From contig CALINF010000172.1 in NCBI GenBank assembly GCA_938045215.1, positions 1-24,389 of the forward strand: 24,389 nt of DNA, given 5' to 3'. The notes beneath the pieces are model-generated. The model had not been told where the DNA came from. It saw only the letters and a program-made list of their open reading frames with translations, and ran no database searches. Made by a program: the position numbers and the translations under genes. The stretch's first letter is position 1; every line of letters begins with the position of its first letter. Below, one piece after another: positions 14,780 to 22,725 of this stretch. The stretch is from an uncultured Halieaceae bacterium (GTDB lineage: Bacteria > Pseudomonadota > Gammaproteobacteria > Pseudomonadales > Halieaceae).

Positions 14780-16252
14780 ATGGAAAATGGCATTCTCATT
14801 GGTGGCAGCTCAGCCGGGCAGGTATTTCTCAATCCCCGCTATGCCAATCGACACGGTCTCATTGCGGGAGCCACCGGCACCGGTAAGACGGTCACATTGC
14901 AGTGCCTGGCAGAGGGGTTTTCCGATATCGGCGTTCCGGTATTCATGGCAGATGTCAAAGGCGATATTTCTGGTATGAGCCAGGCTGGCAAACCCCACCC
15001 CAAGGTCGACGCGCGCGTACAGAAAATTGGCATCAGCAACTACAGCCAGCGCGCGTACCCTGTGTCTTTCTGGGACCTCTTTGGCAAGAAAGGCACGCCC
15101 GTGCGCTCAACAATATCAGAGATGGGGCCGCAGCTGCTTTCGCGGATGCTGGACCTGAACGAGACTCAGGAGAGCGTAGTCACGCTGGTATTCGAATTTG
15201 CCGACAATGAGGGCATGCTACTGGTCGATCTGGCGGACTTGCGCACGACGCTGGAGTACCTGGGCAACAATACGGGGCAGCTCGGCGCAGGCTTTGGTGT
15301 GTCGAAGGCCTCTGTTAATGCGATTCTTAGACGCCTGCTGATGCTTGAACGTGAGGGCGGCAAACATTTCTTTGGCGAACCTGCGCTTCAGCTCGAAGAC
15401 TTCATGCAAACAGAACGCGACGGACGGGGTGTTATCAACATTCTGGCGGCCGATACACTGATTCGCAGTCCCAGGGTGTATTCCACTTTTCTGCTGTGGC
15501 TTCTATCGGAGATGTTCGAAAACCTGCCCGAACTTGGAGACCCCGAAAAGCCGGTGCTGGTCTTTTTCTTTGACGAGGCCCACCTGCTGTTTCGAGATGC
15601 CCCCAAGGCATTGCTGGAAAAGATTGAGCAGGTTGTCAGGCTGATTCGTTCAAAGGGGGTAGGCGTTTACTTTATTAGCCAGAGTCCGTCCGACATACCC
15701 GATACGGTGCTGGGGCAGTTGGGTAACCGTGTCCAACACGCGCTGAGAGCCTACACACCGAAGGAGCAGAAAGCCGTGAAGGTGGCCGCGCAATCTTTTC
15801 GTGCGAATCCCGATCTGGACACGATTACCGCCATCAGCGAGTTGGGCGTTGGCGAGGCGCTGGTATCAACACTACAGGACAAAGGCGTTCCATCAATGGT
15901 TCAGCGGACCCTCGTTCGCCCTCCCCAATCACGCATGGGCAAGGCAACGCTTGCTGAACGTCAAGTGGTGATAGACCGTGATCCGAATATGCGACTCTAC
16001 GCCAAGGCCCAGGATCCGCGCTCCGCACATGAAATATTGCTGGAGCGCACCGCCGCCAAGCTCAAGCAGCAGGAGGAGGCCGCACTTGCCGAACGCGAGC
16101 TCAAGAGTACTGGCAAAAAGCCTGCGTCCAGATCACGTCAAAGCAACAGTGAGGCTTTTATCAAAAGTATGGCACGCAGTCTCGGTTCTGCTGCAGGTAG
16201 CACGTTGGGGCGGAAGCTGTTTCGCGGGATATTGGGCTCCCTGCTGAAATAA
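14780..16252 (+). CDS. yjgR: YjgR/HerA-like P-loop ATPase (DUF853)
   Basis: A 490-residue soluble ATPase, about the length of E. coli YjgR. Walker A is GATGTGKT (30-37). Walker B is VLVFFFDEAHLLF with D265 and E266. The intervening block FMADVKGDISGM and the late GVGVYFISQSPSDIPDTVLGQLGNRVQHALRAYTP are hallmarks of the DUF853 family, related to HerA/FtsK-type translocases. The C-terminal 100 residues are charged, contain a coiled-coil-like AKLKQQEEAALAERELK, and end in a small hydrophobic segment. The cellular role of YjgR is not established. AAGG lies about 9 nt before the ATG. The gene stands alone between the divergent hydrolase and the ferredoxin, with no NurA nuclease partner nearby. Confidence 0.93.
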   Translation: MENGILIGGSSAGQVFLNPRYANRHGLIAGATGTGKTVTLQCLAEGFSDIGVPVFMADVKGDISGMSQAGKPHPKVDARVQKIGISNYSQRAYPVSFWDLFGKKGTPVRSTISEMGPQLLSRMLDLNETQESVVTLVFEFADNEGMLLVDLADLRTTLEYLGNNTGQLGAGFGVSKASVNAILRRLLMLEREGGKHFFGEPALQLEDFMQTERDGRGVINILAADTLIRSPRVYSTFLLWLLSEMFENLPELGDPEKPVLVFFFDEAHLLFRDAPKALLEKIEQVVRLIRSKGVGVYFISQSPSDIPDTVLGQLGNRVQHALRAYTPKEQKAVKVAAQSFRANPDLDTITAISELGVGEALVSTLQDKGVPSMVQRTLVRPPQSRMGKATLAERQVVIDRDPNMRLYAKAQDPRSAHEILLERTAAKLKQQEEAALAERELKSTGKKPASRSRQSNSEAFIKSMARSLGSAAGSTLGRKLFRGILGSLLK

Positions 16253-16378
16253 CACAGGGGGTATGCCTCGAGGTACAGGCTTTGCTATCATCCGTCGTTG
16301 AATCCTCGGAGCAGCCGAAGACGCACTGCCTGGATACTCAACCCAAATAGACTATTGACCCATAACAAGAGAACACAC

Positions 16379-16699
16379 ATGCCGACGATTACATATATTG
16401 ACCATGAAGGTAACGAGCGCGAAGTAGACGCCACCAATGGCGACACAATCATGGAAAACGCGATGAATAATGAAAGCCCCGGTATCGACGCAGACTGCGG
16501 TGGTGGCTGTGCATGCGCAACCTGTCACGTCTATGTAGACGAAAGCTTTATGGATAAAGTGGGGGAACCAGACGACATGGAGACGCAGATGCTGCAGTTT
16601 GCAGCGGATGTGCACCCCAACTCTCGCCTGTCCTGCCAGATCACCATGTCTGATGAACTGGAAGGATTGCGCGTCACCACACCTGAAAGCCAGCACTAA
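16379..16699 (+). CDS. Adrenodoxin-type [2Fe-2S] ferredoxin
   Basis: A 106-residue electron carrier. The cluster ligands are C40, C46, C49 and C86 (C-x5-C-x2-C-x36-C), within DCGGGCACATCHVYV, with C44 as an extra non-ligand cysteine. The MxDxxxxxxDxMEtqML helix after the cluster is typical of adrenodoxin/putidaredoxin-like proteins that donate electrons to cytochrome P450s or take part in Fe-S assembly. I chose ATG 16379 because the preceding 27 in-frame residues are unlike the family and the beta-strand start PTITYIDHEGNE follows at once. No P450 or ferredoxin reductase is in the window, so the partner is encoded elsewhere. A hairpin terminator follows the stop. Confidence 0.93.
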   Translation: MPTITYIDHEGNEREVDATNGDTIMENAMNNESPGIDADCGGGCACATCHVYVDESFMDKVGEPDDMETQMLQFAADVHPNSRLSCQITMSDELEGLRVTTPESQH

Positions 16700-16714
16700 G
16701 CCCGTTCACTACTC

Positions 16715-16733
16715 GTGGGGCACCCTGCCCCAC
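16715..16733. terminator. Stem-loop between convergent genes, likely shared terminator
   Basis: GTGGGGCA-CCC-TGCCCCAC forms a perfect 8-bp stem with a 3-nt loop, 15 nt after the ferredoxin stop. It lies between the convergent ferredoxin and DUF808 genes. The U-tract on either side is poor, so efficiency is uncertain. The remaining gap to 16862 holds a few short GC hairpins and no gene. Confidence 0.55.
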
Positions 16734-16862
16734 TGAGTTTGCGATTTCAAATAACTGCTCACCGTTTCGGAACGTAATCGTTGTACGCGCCCGGTGATAC
16801 CCTCCGGCTACAGTAGCGTCGCGTTCGCTAGCGAGCACCTTGCATGCACAGTGTTACTGACT

Positions 16863-17813
16863 TCAGTCGTGCCAGCGGGCTTTCAAACGAACCCCGGTAG
16901 ACACCAGCAGTAGCACCACCGAACCTGCAAACACCCCAAACAGTGCACCCAGCAGTGTAGGTGTAATGGCAGACAACAGGGAACCGATGCCCGGCAGAGA
17001 TCGCGTCCATTCTGCTGCATGGTGCACCAGCGTCTCGACCGGCACCAGGCCGTGCACCAGGATGCCACCACCCACCATAAACATTGCCGCTGTACCAATC
17101 ACCGCGAGCGCCTTCATCAGCCAGGGTGCAAACGCCAGCAACCGGGCGCCCCACCACCTCTGAACGCGCCGCCACACACTGGCACCCTGCTTTGCAATGA
17201 GATACAAGCCCGCGTCATCAAGTTTGACGATACCGGCAACAAGGCCGTACACGCCAACTGTCATCGCCACAGCAATACCTGAAACCACCGTCACCTGGGT
17301 GCCAAAGGTGGAATCAGCGACTACGCCCAGAGTAATCACGATAATCTCGGCCGACAGAATAAAGTCGGTACGAATAGCACCTGAGATCTTGTCTTTCTCA
17401 AAATCCAGCGGGTCGAGAGCCGGGTCGGCAAGTTGAGTCAGCAGCTCTTCGTGCTGCGCCGCTTCTTCCTCTGGCGAATGCAGCAGCTTGTGCGTGATCT
17501 TTTCAAAACCCTCATAGCACAGGTACAAACCACCCAGCATCAGCAGAGGCAAGATCAACCAGTCAGCCACTGCAGAGATCCCCAGCGCCGCTGGAACCAG
17601 TATGAGCTTGTTGCGAAAGGAGCCTTTGGCCACCGCCCAAACCACAGGTAGCTCTCTATCCGCTTTTACGCCCGACACCTGCTCGGCGTTCAGTGCCAGG
17701 TCATCACCCAGCACGCCAGCCGTCTTTTTGGCGGCCATCTTGGTCATCAGCGATACGTCATCAAGAATCGCTGCTATATCATCGAGCAGAACGAGCAGGC
17801 TGGTTCCAGCCAT
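16863..17813 (-). CDS. yedI: DUF808 family inner-membrane protein (YedI-like)
   Basis: A 316-residue protein matching the DUF808/YedI family along its length. It starts MAGTSLLVLLDDIAAILDDVS, then KMAAKKTAGVLGDDLALNAEQVSGV, then ELPVVWAVAKGSFRNK. About five or six membrane helices follow, including LPLLMLGGLYLCYEGFEK and later GLVAGIVKLDDAGLYL. The function is unknown. A strong AGGGAG ribosome-binding site is placed 8 nt before the ATG. It lies 76 nt downstream of ppk1 on the same strand and is probably co-transcribed with it. The closing region before the stop forms two C-terminal helices. Confidence 0.92.
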   Translation of the reverse strand: MAGTSLLVLLDDIAAILDDVSLMTKMAAKKTAGVLGDDLALNAEQVSGVKADRELPVVWAVAKGSFRNKLILVPAALGISAVADWLILPLLMLGGLYLCYEGFEKITHKLLHSPEEEAAQHEELLTQLADPALDPLDFEKDKISGAIRTDFILSAEIIVITLGVVADSTFGTQVTVVSGIAVAMTVGVYGLVAGIVKLDDAGLYLIAKQGASVWRRVQRWWGARLLAFAPWLMKALAVIGTAAMFMVGGGILVHGLVPVETLVHHAAEWTRSLPGIGSLLSAITPTLLGALFGVFAGSVVLLLVSTGVRLKARWHD

Positions 17814-17889
17814 TACGGTACTCCCTGTTGAATGAAGAGTTGGGGGTTAGGCAGTGAAACGCCGTAGGGTCTCGCCGCAGTTTGCTATC

Positions 17890-20031
17890 CTACCTGCGCT
17901 TGCGCCGCCTGCGCCGGGCAGGTTCTGTCATACGCGACTTCGGATAGCGCGGCAGTTTGCCTGTCTCCAGATAGCGATGTATCGTCTCCTGAGAGCGTAT
18001 GCGAGTGCTTTTTTGACGCGGCTGCACCATGTCATTGGTTTGATTCTGGTCCAGCACACGGGCTTTCACGTTATCGTGCCACTGCTGATCCAGAATATCC
18101 TGAATTAGGGTCTGAGCATGTTGATCGAAAACGGGACAGATCACCTCAACTCGATAATCGAGGTTGCGTGTCATAAGATCCGCAGAACCAATGAAATAGC
18201 GTGGCTGCCCTCTATTGTAAAATACATAGGCACGCGGATGCTCCAGATAACGATCGACAATACTGATCGCCTGAATATTCTCTGAAATCCCTTTCACTCC
18301 TGGCAGCAACGAACACATACCGCGTACGATAAGATGAATCTGGACACCGGCATCACTTGCCTCGTACAACTTCATCACCAACTGCTTATCCACCAGATTA
18401 TTACACTTGAGCGTCATCTGGGCCCGATAGCCCGCCTTCGCATTCGCTATCTCCTGCTCGATCATCTCCATCAATGCAGGCCGTGTCGTGTGCGGCGACA
18501 CCAACAGCAAGCGATAGTTAGGACGCTTATAGTTATACTGCAGAAAATCAAACACCTCATACACGTCTTTGCCCACATTCTGATCGCGCGTAATCAGCGT
18601 GAAATCCGTATATAGCCTGGCCGTCTTCTCGTTGAAATTCCCTGTTCCAATGTGACTGTAAAAGCGCACACCATTGCTTTCCATTCGCTCGATCAATAAA
18701 AGCTTGCTATGCACCTTGAGTCCAGGAATACCAAAAATAACCTGAATGCCGTTCTCAGTAAGTCGTTGCGCCCAATCGATGTTTGCGGCTTCATCGAAGC
18801 GCGCGGCCAACTCTACAACCGCGAGTACACGTTTGCCATTTTGCACTGCATTCACCAGTGCATCGATCACTCGCGAGTCTTTGGCAACCCGATACAGGCA
18901 GATCTTTATTGAACTGACCTGAGGATCCAGCGCTGCCGACTTGAGCATGTCGATAACATAGTCGAAAGGGTTATACGGATAGTAAAGAAACACATCACGG
19001 TCTCGGATGCGATCAAATATGCTACCCGGCGTATCGAGTCGGGGGATCCGAATCGGCGGCAGCGGCTTGAACTCCAGGTACTTGGGCCCCACGTTGGGAA
19101 AACCGATGAAGTCCTTGGAATTATGATAGCGCCCACCCGCAATCATGCTGTCGTATTTGCCGAACCCAAAGCGATTACTAAGATAGGCCAACAGCCGCTC
19201 TGGCATTTTACTGTCATAGACAAACCGTACTGCATCGGCCTTCTTACGCTGCTTAAGGCTGGATTCCATCTTGGCGATAAGACTCTGCGTTATACCCGGA
19301 TCTATCTCCAACTCTGCGTCGCGCGAAAACTTGAAGCAGAAAGCCTCTACCCGCGTGATCGGCAATACGCCGCGGAATACCTGTGGCAGGCATGCGCGAA
19401 TAATATTGTCCAATGCAATAAAGACCTTTCCGCCTTTGCCCTTGCGCCGCGGAATCTCTACGAACCGCGGCAAGTGGTCAGTTGGTACTTCAACCACAGC
19501 GTGGCGATATTGATCGCCAGAAAGTATGTCGACGGCCAGATACAGCGATTCATCATTTAACGCGGGAATCGTCTGCACCTGCTCGAGCAGGATGGGCTCG
19601 AGTTCCGGCAATACCGTTGTAGAGAAATACTCCTGCACAAACTCGGCCTGACCCGGATCGAGCTGCTGCTCATTGATCATATAAATCTTGCGCGCGCGAA
19701 GGTCAGCAAGCACCGTGTTGTAAATAATCTCGAAGTCTTTTTGCAGTCGCTGCACCTGACGCTGGATGTCAGCCAGCAGTTCCTTGGCCTGCTGCTTGCT
19801 ACCTGCACTGGATACGGAGATCAGTCGCCTCACCTCCGCTACCCTTACGCGAAAAAACTCATCGAAGTTGTTTGAGTAAATACCAAGATAGCGCAGGCGC
19901 TGGATTACCGGCACACTGGGATCGGCTGCTTCTTGTAAGACACGGGCATTAAAACTGAGCCAACTCAGCTCACGCGGCATGAACAGATTGTCATCCAGGT
20001 CAGCGAGACGTTTCTTCAGCGGGTTAGCCAT
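17890..20031 (-). CDS. ppk1: Polyphosphate kinase Ppk1
   Basis: A 713-residue protein, slightly longer than the usual 690. Ppk1 polymerises the gamma-phosphate of ATP into inorganic polyphosphate. The N domain starts NLFMPRELSWLSFNARVL with YSNNFDEFFRVRVAE (52-66), as expected. H441 in GLKVHSKLLLIER is the autophosphorylated His (His435 in E. coli). SHIGTGNFNEKTARLYTDF (459-477) is the second HKD-like site. IKICLYRVAKDSRVIDALV and VVELAARFDEAANI are also typical. The C-terminus is unusual: after PRYPKSRM it ends in a run of arginines and lysines (RRRRRKRR). A ribosome-binding site (CAGGGA) lies 6-8 nt before the ATG. DUF808 follows and acr3 precedes it on the same strand with a 197-nt gap that contains a candidate Pho box. 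Confidence 0.97.
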   Translation of the reverse strand: MANPLKKRLADLDDNLFMPRELSWLSFNARVLQEAADPSVPVIQRLRYLGIYSNNFDEFFRVRVAEVRRLISVSSAGSKQQAKELLADIQRQVQRLQKDFEIIYNTVLADLRARKIYMINEQQLDPGQAEFVQEYFSTTVLPELEPILLEQVQTIPALNDESLYLAVDILSGDQYRHAVVEVPTDHLPRFVEIPRRKGKGGKVFIALDNIIRACLPQVFRGVLPITRVEAFCFKFSRDAELEIDPGITQSLIAKMESSLKQRKKADAVRFVYDSKMPERLLAYLSNRFGFGKYDSMIAGGRYHNSKDFIGFPNVGPKYLEFKPLPPIRIPRLDTPGSIFDRIRDRDVFLYYPYNPFDYVIDMLKSAALDPQVSSIKICLYRVAKDSRVIDALVNAVQNGKRVLAVVELAARFDEAANIDWAQRLTENGIQVIFGIPGLKVHSKLLLIERMESNGVRFYSHIGTGNFNEKTARLYTDFTLITRDQNVGKDVYEVFDFLQYNYKRPNYRLLLVSPHTTRPALMEMIEQEIANAKAGYRAQMTLKCNNLVDKQLVMKLYEASDAGVQIHLIVRGMCSLLPGVKGISENIQAISIVDRYLEHPRAYVFYNRGQPRYFIGSADLMTRNLDYRVEVICPVFDQHAQTLIQDILDQQWHDNVKARVLDQNQTNDMVQPRQKSTRIRSQETIHRYLETGKLPRYPKSRMTEPARRRRRKRR

Positions 20032-20163
20032 TAGAATCCCTGCTTTTCCCTAACTAGTTACGAATATGTAGTGATACGGCAGATTAGCCACACGATGTGC
20101 GCGCTGCAACGCCTTATAACTCGAGTAAATTCAGCGGCTTATCCTATCACTTGCCACCGGGCA

Positions 20164-20181
20164 TAGACAGATATCCCACAG
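20164..20181 (-). promoter_or_regulatory. Candidate Pho box upstream of ppk1
   Basis: The minus strand reads CTGTGGGATATCTGTCTA, two CTGT-headed heptamers with a 4-nt AT spacer, the layout of a PhoB box (13 of 18 positions agree with the E. coli consensus as I recall it). It ends about 133 nt before the ppk1 ATG. I do not see a good -10 at the usual distance, which lowers confidence. The remainder of the gap (20032-20228) holds AT-rich TTATAA downstream of the box and nothing else I can name. Confidence 0.4.
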
Positions 20182-20228
20182 TCAACATACAACTTTGAGG
20201 TAAACGACGGGAGCGACGGGCTTATTTG

Positions 20229-21275
20229 TTACTCGCTTGTTATCGTTCCGGTGTGTGTTTCATCAAACCAGGGCCGCGTGCGGTTGGCTATGGCAACCAG
20301 CGACAACATCGCAGGCACTTCTACCAACACTCCCACTACAGTGGCCAGAGCCGCCCCGGAATTTAGACCAAACAAAGAGATGGCAACTGCAACGGCCAGT
20401 TCAAAAAAATTGGAGGTGCCTATCAGGCAGGCGGGTGCAGCGATATTGTGAGGAAGTTTCATCATGTATGCCGCACCGTAGGCGACGGCGAAAATACCAT
20501 ACGTCTGCAGTAACAATGGAATGGCAATCAGGAAAATCACTTGTGGTTGATCAACAATTTTCTCGGCCTGAAATCCAAACAGTAAAAGCACTGTGGCCAA
20601 CAAGCCGATTGCTGACCACGGCTTGAGCTTGTGGACCAGAGCGTCCACTCGCCCGTCAGCATGGTGTGCCTCCAAACGCCGCCGCGTAAATGCTCCTGCA
20701 ACAAGTGGCAACACGACATACAAAGCAACTGAGAGGAGCAGCGTTTCCCAGGGCACGGTTATGTCAGAGACACCGAGTAATAAAGCAGCAAGCGGTGCAA
20801 ACGCAAACACCATAATGACATCATTCACCGAAACCTGTACTAGCGTATAGTTCGGGTCTCCCTTGGTTAGCTGGCTCCAGACGAAAACCATCGCCGTGCA
20901 CGGAGCTACGCCCAACAGGATCATCCCGGCGATATATTCGGAGGCGGATGCGGGGTCTACCCAGTCTGCAAAAATTATCTTGAAGAACAACCAGCCCAGT
21001 CCAGCCATCGTGAACGGTTTGACAAACCAGTTGATAACCAGGGTGAGCAAAAGCCCTTTGGGCCTTCTTCCCACACCCTTGATAGCGGCAAAATCAATCT
21101 GCACCATCATTGGGTAAATCATCACCCATATGAGTACGGCTACTACAAGGTTGACGTGCGCATACTCCAGAGTCGAGATGACCTGAAACATCGCCGGCAT
21201 CAGGTTGCCAAGCAACACCCCTGCGAGGATGCAAAGACCAACCCAAACGGACAGGTATCGTTCAAAAAGCCCCAT
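20229..21275 (-). CDS. acr3: Arsenite efflux permease Acr3
   Basis: A 348-residue membrane protein with about ten spans, the length and pattern of the Acr3 family. It exports arsenite using the proton gradient. The key cysteine is C126 in GVAPCTAMVFVWSQLTKGDPNYTLVQVSVND, the family's best-known motif; the paired acidic residue lies in LVEVP near the end. The start FERYLSVWVGLCILAGVLLG also fits. No arsR, arsC or arsH gene is adjacent. A globin-like gene precedes it on the same strand with a 119-nt gap that holds a perfect inverted repeat. Confidence 0.96.
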   Translation of the reverse strand: MGLFERYLSVWVGLCILAGVLLGNLMPAMFQVISTLEYAHVNLVVAVLIWVMIYPMMVQIDFAAIKGVGRRPKGLLLTLVINWFVKPFTMAGLGWLFFKIIFADWVDPASASEYIAGMILLGVAPCTAMVFVWSQLTKGDPNYTLVQVSVNDVIMVFAFAPLAALLLGVSDITVPWETLLLSVALYVVLPLVAGAFTRRRLEAHHADGRVDALVHKLKPWSAIGLLATVLLLFGFQAEKIVDQPQVIFLIAIPLLLQTYGIFAVAYGAAYMMKLPHNIAAPACLIGTSNFFELAVAVAISLFGLNSGAALATVVGVLVEVPAMLSLVAIANRTRPWFDETHTGTITSE

Positions 21276-21345
21276 ATGCTACGTCCCTTGCTCTATTCGT
21301 ATTCGCTATATTTCATTACGGTGATTGGTGTATTGATCAAACTCA

Positions 21346-21363
21346 TTACGCGTAAACGCGTAA
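21346..21363. promoter_or_regulatory. Perfect inverted repeat upstream of acr3
   Basis: TTACGCG-TAAA-CGCGTAA: 7-bp arms with a 4-nt spacer; the first ten bases, TTACGCGTAA, are themselves a palindrome. It sits 71 nt before the acr3 ATG and just after the globin gene stop. It could be an operator for a repressor or a weak processing hairpin. It does not clearly match the ArsR sites I know. Confidence 0.4.
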
Positions 21364-21394
21364 CTCTGATGCGCCAGTTCGCGCAAGCAGTTGC

Positions 21395-21787
21395 TTACAA
21401 CAGCCCCCTGAACGTCTCGAGCATGTCATTCCACTCCATGTCCATAGCGTCTGACCATTTATCAGCCAGGTCGGCACGACACGAGTCTCTTATCACGCCA
21501 AAAAAGTCATCGAACCGACCCGCCGGGACACCGTACCCCTCATGAAGAATTCGAGAGGTCGACACCAGGCTATAGGCGATCTGTTTCTCCCCGACGTGAT
21601 CCATGATGCACTCAAATGCCTGCTGCAGCATCGAGCCCCTGACACCCCCATCCGTATCCATAACAAAAAGCGATTCAAGTTCTGGATAACGACTGAAAAG
21701 CAACGCATAAACTGAATCTGTGGGGTCGGCATGAACCTCTCCCCATAGTGCCAGAGAATCAAGAATGTGTGATCTCTCTTCCGCCAT
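21395..21787 (-). CDS. Single-domain globin-like protein
   Basis: A 130-residue helical protein that I assign to the globins. FSRYPELESLF (31-41) resembles the C-CD region with aromatic residues near the haem. GSMLQQAF (51-58) would be the E helix with Gln at the distal position. H82 in ILHEGYGVPAGRFDDFF would be the proximal haem ligand F8, followed by a G/H helix region ending WSDAMDMEWNDML, where Trp is common in bacterial globins. Single-domain bacterial globins bind O2 or NO and often act in NO detoxification. A GGAG ribosome-binding site precedes the ATG. It lies upstream of acr3 on the same strand. Another haem or non-haem helical protein is not excluded. Confidence 0.65.
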   Translation of the reverse strand: MAEERSHILDSLALWGEVHADPTDSVYALLFSRYPELESLFVMDTDGGVRGSMLQQAFECIMDHVGEKQIAYSLVSTSRILHEGYGVPAGRFDDFFGVIRDSCRADLADKWSDAMDMEWNDMLETFRGLL

Positions 21788-21930
21788 TGACGGTACTCCG
21801 AAGGTAATGACTAAGGCCCGGCCAATGTCTACGCGGGTACTTTTCTACATCCGGGTCAAGAATACACCGAAAAGCGTCGAGAAAATTGTAAGACTGATCG
21901 GCTAATCAAATTGACCTAAGTAGCACAGGC

Positions 21931-21959
21931 AAAAAAATGCCCGACACGAGGGCTGGGCA
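21931..21959 (-). terminator. Rho-independent terminator of the 72-aa gene
   Basis: On the minus strand TGCCC and GGGCA form a short stem with a 12-nt loop, followed directly by seven T. It lies about 50 nt beyond the stop of the 72-aa gene. The stem is short but GC-rich and the U-tract is strong. Confidence 0.6.
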
Positions 21960-21978
21960 AAGGTAGGGATCGTTGCTA

Positions 21979-22002
21979 CAAGCAATACTCGAAGTATGCT
22001 TG
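21979..22002 (-). repeat. Hairpin in the 3' region of the 72-aa gene
   Basis: CAAGCA, one unpaired base, TACT, loop CGA, then AGTA and TGCTTG: ten paired bases with a single bulge. It begins eight bases after the stop codon and precedes the terminator. It is a second structured element and could protect the transcript end or bind protein. Confidence 0.5.
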
Positions 22003-22009
22003 CAGTGCG

Positions 22010-22228
22010 TTAATCGTTGGTTGCCAGTAATTCAAGGTGGCCTAGTAAGCTGCAAAATTCCTCAGCTGTAGCGTCACAGCGTTGATGCAGATGGTCTAGC
22101 CCATCGGCATAGTGCAGGCGCTTTCTGCCCTCTTCGACCAAAGCCACAAGCATAGTCAGCTCGGTATCGGTAAGTTCAACGGTCACCGCTGACTCCCCGT
22201 GACTCTTCTGTAACGCTACTGTCTTCAT
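22010..22228 (-). CDS. Small hypothetical protein, 72 aa
   Basis: A short acidic protein that I do not recognise. It starts MKTVALQKSHGESAVTVELTDTE as separate strand-like and helix-like parts, with the helical segment LTMLVALVEEGRKRLHY (about 28-45) and a second helix AEEFCSLLGHLELL near the C-terminus. The helical content suggests a small helical bundle or dimeric protein. Two Cys residues lie at about 51 and 59. There is no signal peptide or membrane helix. The ATG lies only 17 nt after the U-tract of the upstream gene's terminator and has a weak AAAAG ribosome-binding site. The gene has its own terminator and a 3' element shared with the 135-aa gene upstream. Confidence 0.6.
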   Translation of the reverse strand: MKTVALQKSHGESAVTVELTDTELTMLVALVEEGRKRLHYADGLDHLHQRCDATAEEFCSLLGHLELLATND

Positions 22229-22247
22229 CTTTTAATCTGTGTCCTAG

Positions 22248-22286
22248 AAAAAGAGCCCGGTTGCTTACCTGCTGGTAAGGCCGGGC
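22248..22286 (-). terminator. Rho-independent terminator of the 135-aa gene
   Basis: On the minus strand GCCCGG pairs with CCGGGC and the inner CTTACC with GGTAAG around loop AGCA, then TCTTTTT follows. The long two-part stem plus U-tract is a convincing terminator, about 32 nt after the stop of the 135-aa gene. It ends 19 nt before the next gene starts, so it may also attenuate expression of that gene. Confidence 0.8.
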
Positions 22287-22317
22287 CAAGGTAGGGACCA
22301 CTCCTTCGCAGTGCAGC

Positions 22318-22725
22318 TTAAGCTGCTAACTGTTGCTCGAAGGCTTCGGGGTACGCTGTACGTACCGCCTCAAAACTGTAATCTTCCATGCCCAGCTCCC
22401 TGAGCGCTACTGCCGTCTCATCGCTGTTTCGCGAGCGCAGCCGCTTGGAGATCGCGGCAATCAAGCCGTGACGATTAACCAACTGCCACGTGCCTGTGGC
22501 GCGTGTACGCTTTCCTTTGGCATGGGTTAAAGCTTCTTCGTAGGCGAAGATTGCTCGCGCGGCAGCGTGTTCGGCGTCAGTAGCTGCATCGTGCTGTTCC
22601 GCACGCAAATCAACAGCGCGACGGTATGCCTGCGTGGCCAACTCCGGGTGCCCCTTACGGATCGCGTTGCGCGCAAATACGTAACACTTCTCGGGGTCAT
22701 TGATTCGGGCTACTAACTCATGCAT
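22318..22725 (-). CDS. Hypothetical protein, 135 aa
   Basis: A soluble, mostly helical protein. I chose ATG 22725 because CAGGAGAG precedes it by about 6 nt; an upstream ATG at 22797 would add 24 residues with no good ribosome-binding site. Residues about 1-35 read like a helical repeat (MHELVARINDPEKCYVFARN, then AIRKGHPELATQAYRRA), in the style of TPR/SEL1-like pairs. The C-terminal part has a basic segment KGKRTRATGTWQLVNRHG and then ELGMEDYSFEAVRTAYPEAF. I have seen similar segments in uncharacterised proteobacterial proteins but cannot name a family. Function is unknown. The last codons form part of a 14-nt palindrome (22313-22326). Confidence 0.7.
   Translation of the reverse strand: MHELVARINDPEKCYVFARNAIRKGHPELATQAYRRAVDLRAEQHDAATDAEHAAARAIFAYEEALTHAKGKRTRATGTWQLVNRHGLIAAISKRLRSRNSDETAVALRELGMEDYSFEAVRTAYPEAFEQQLAA

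Noticed and set aside
21894..21909. FNR-like site (TTGAT...GATCAG on the minus strand) upstream of the globin gene
   Set aside because: The spacing between half-sites is 6 instead of 4 and one half is imperfect, so it does not fit FNR or a related regulator.
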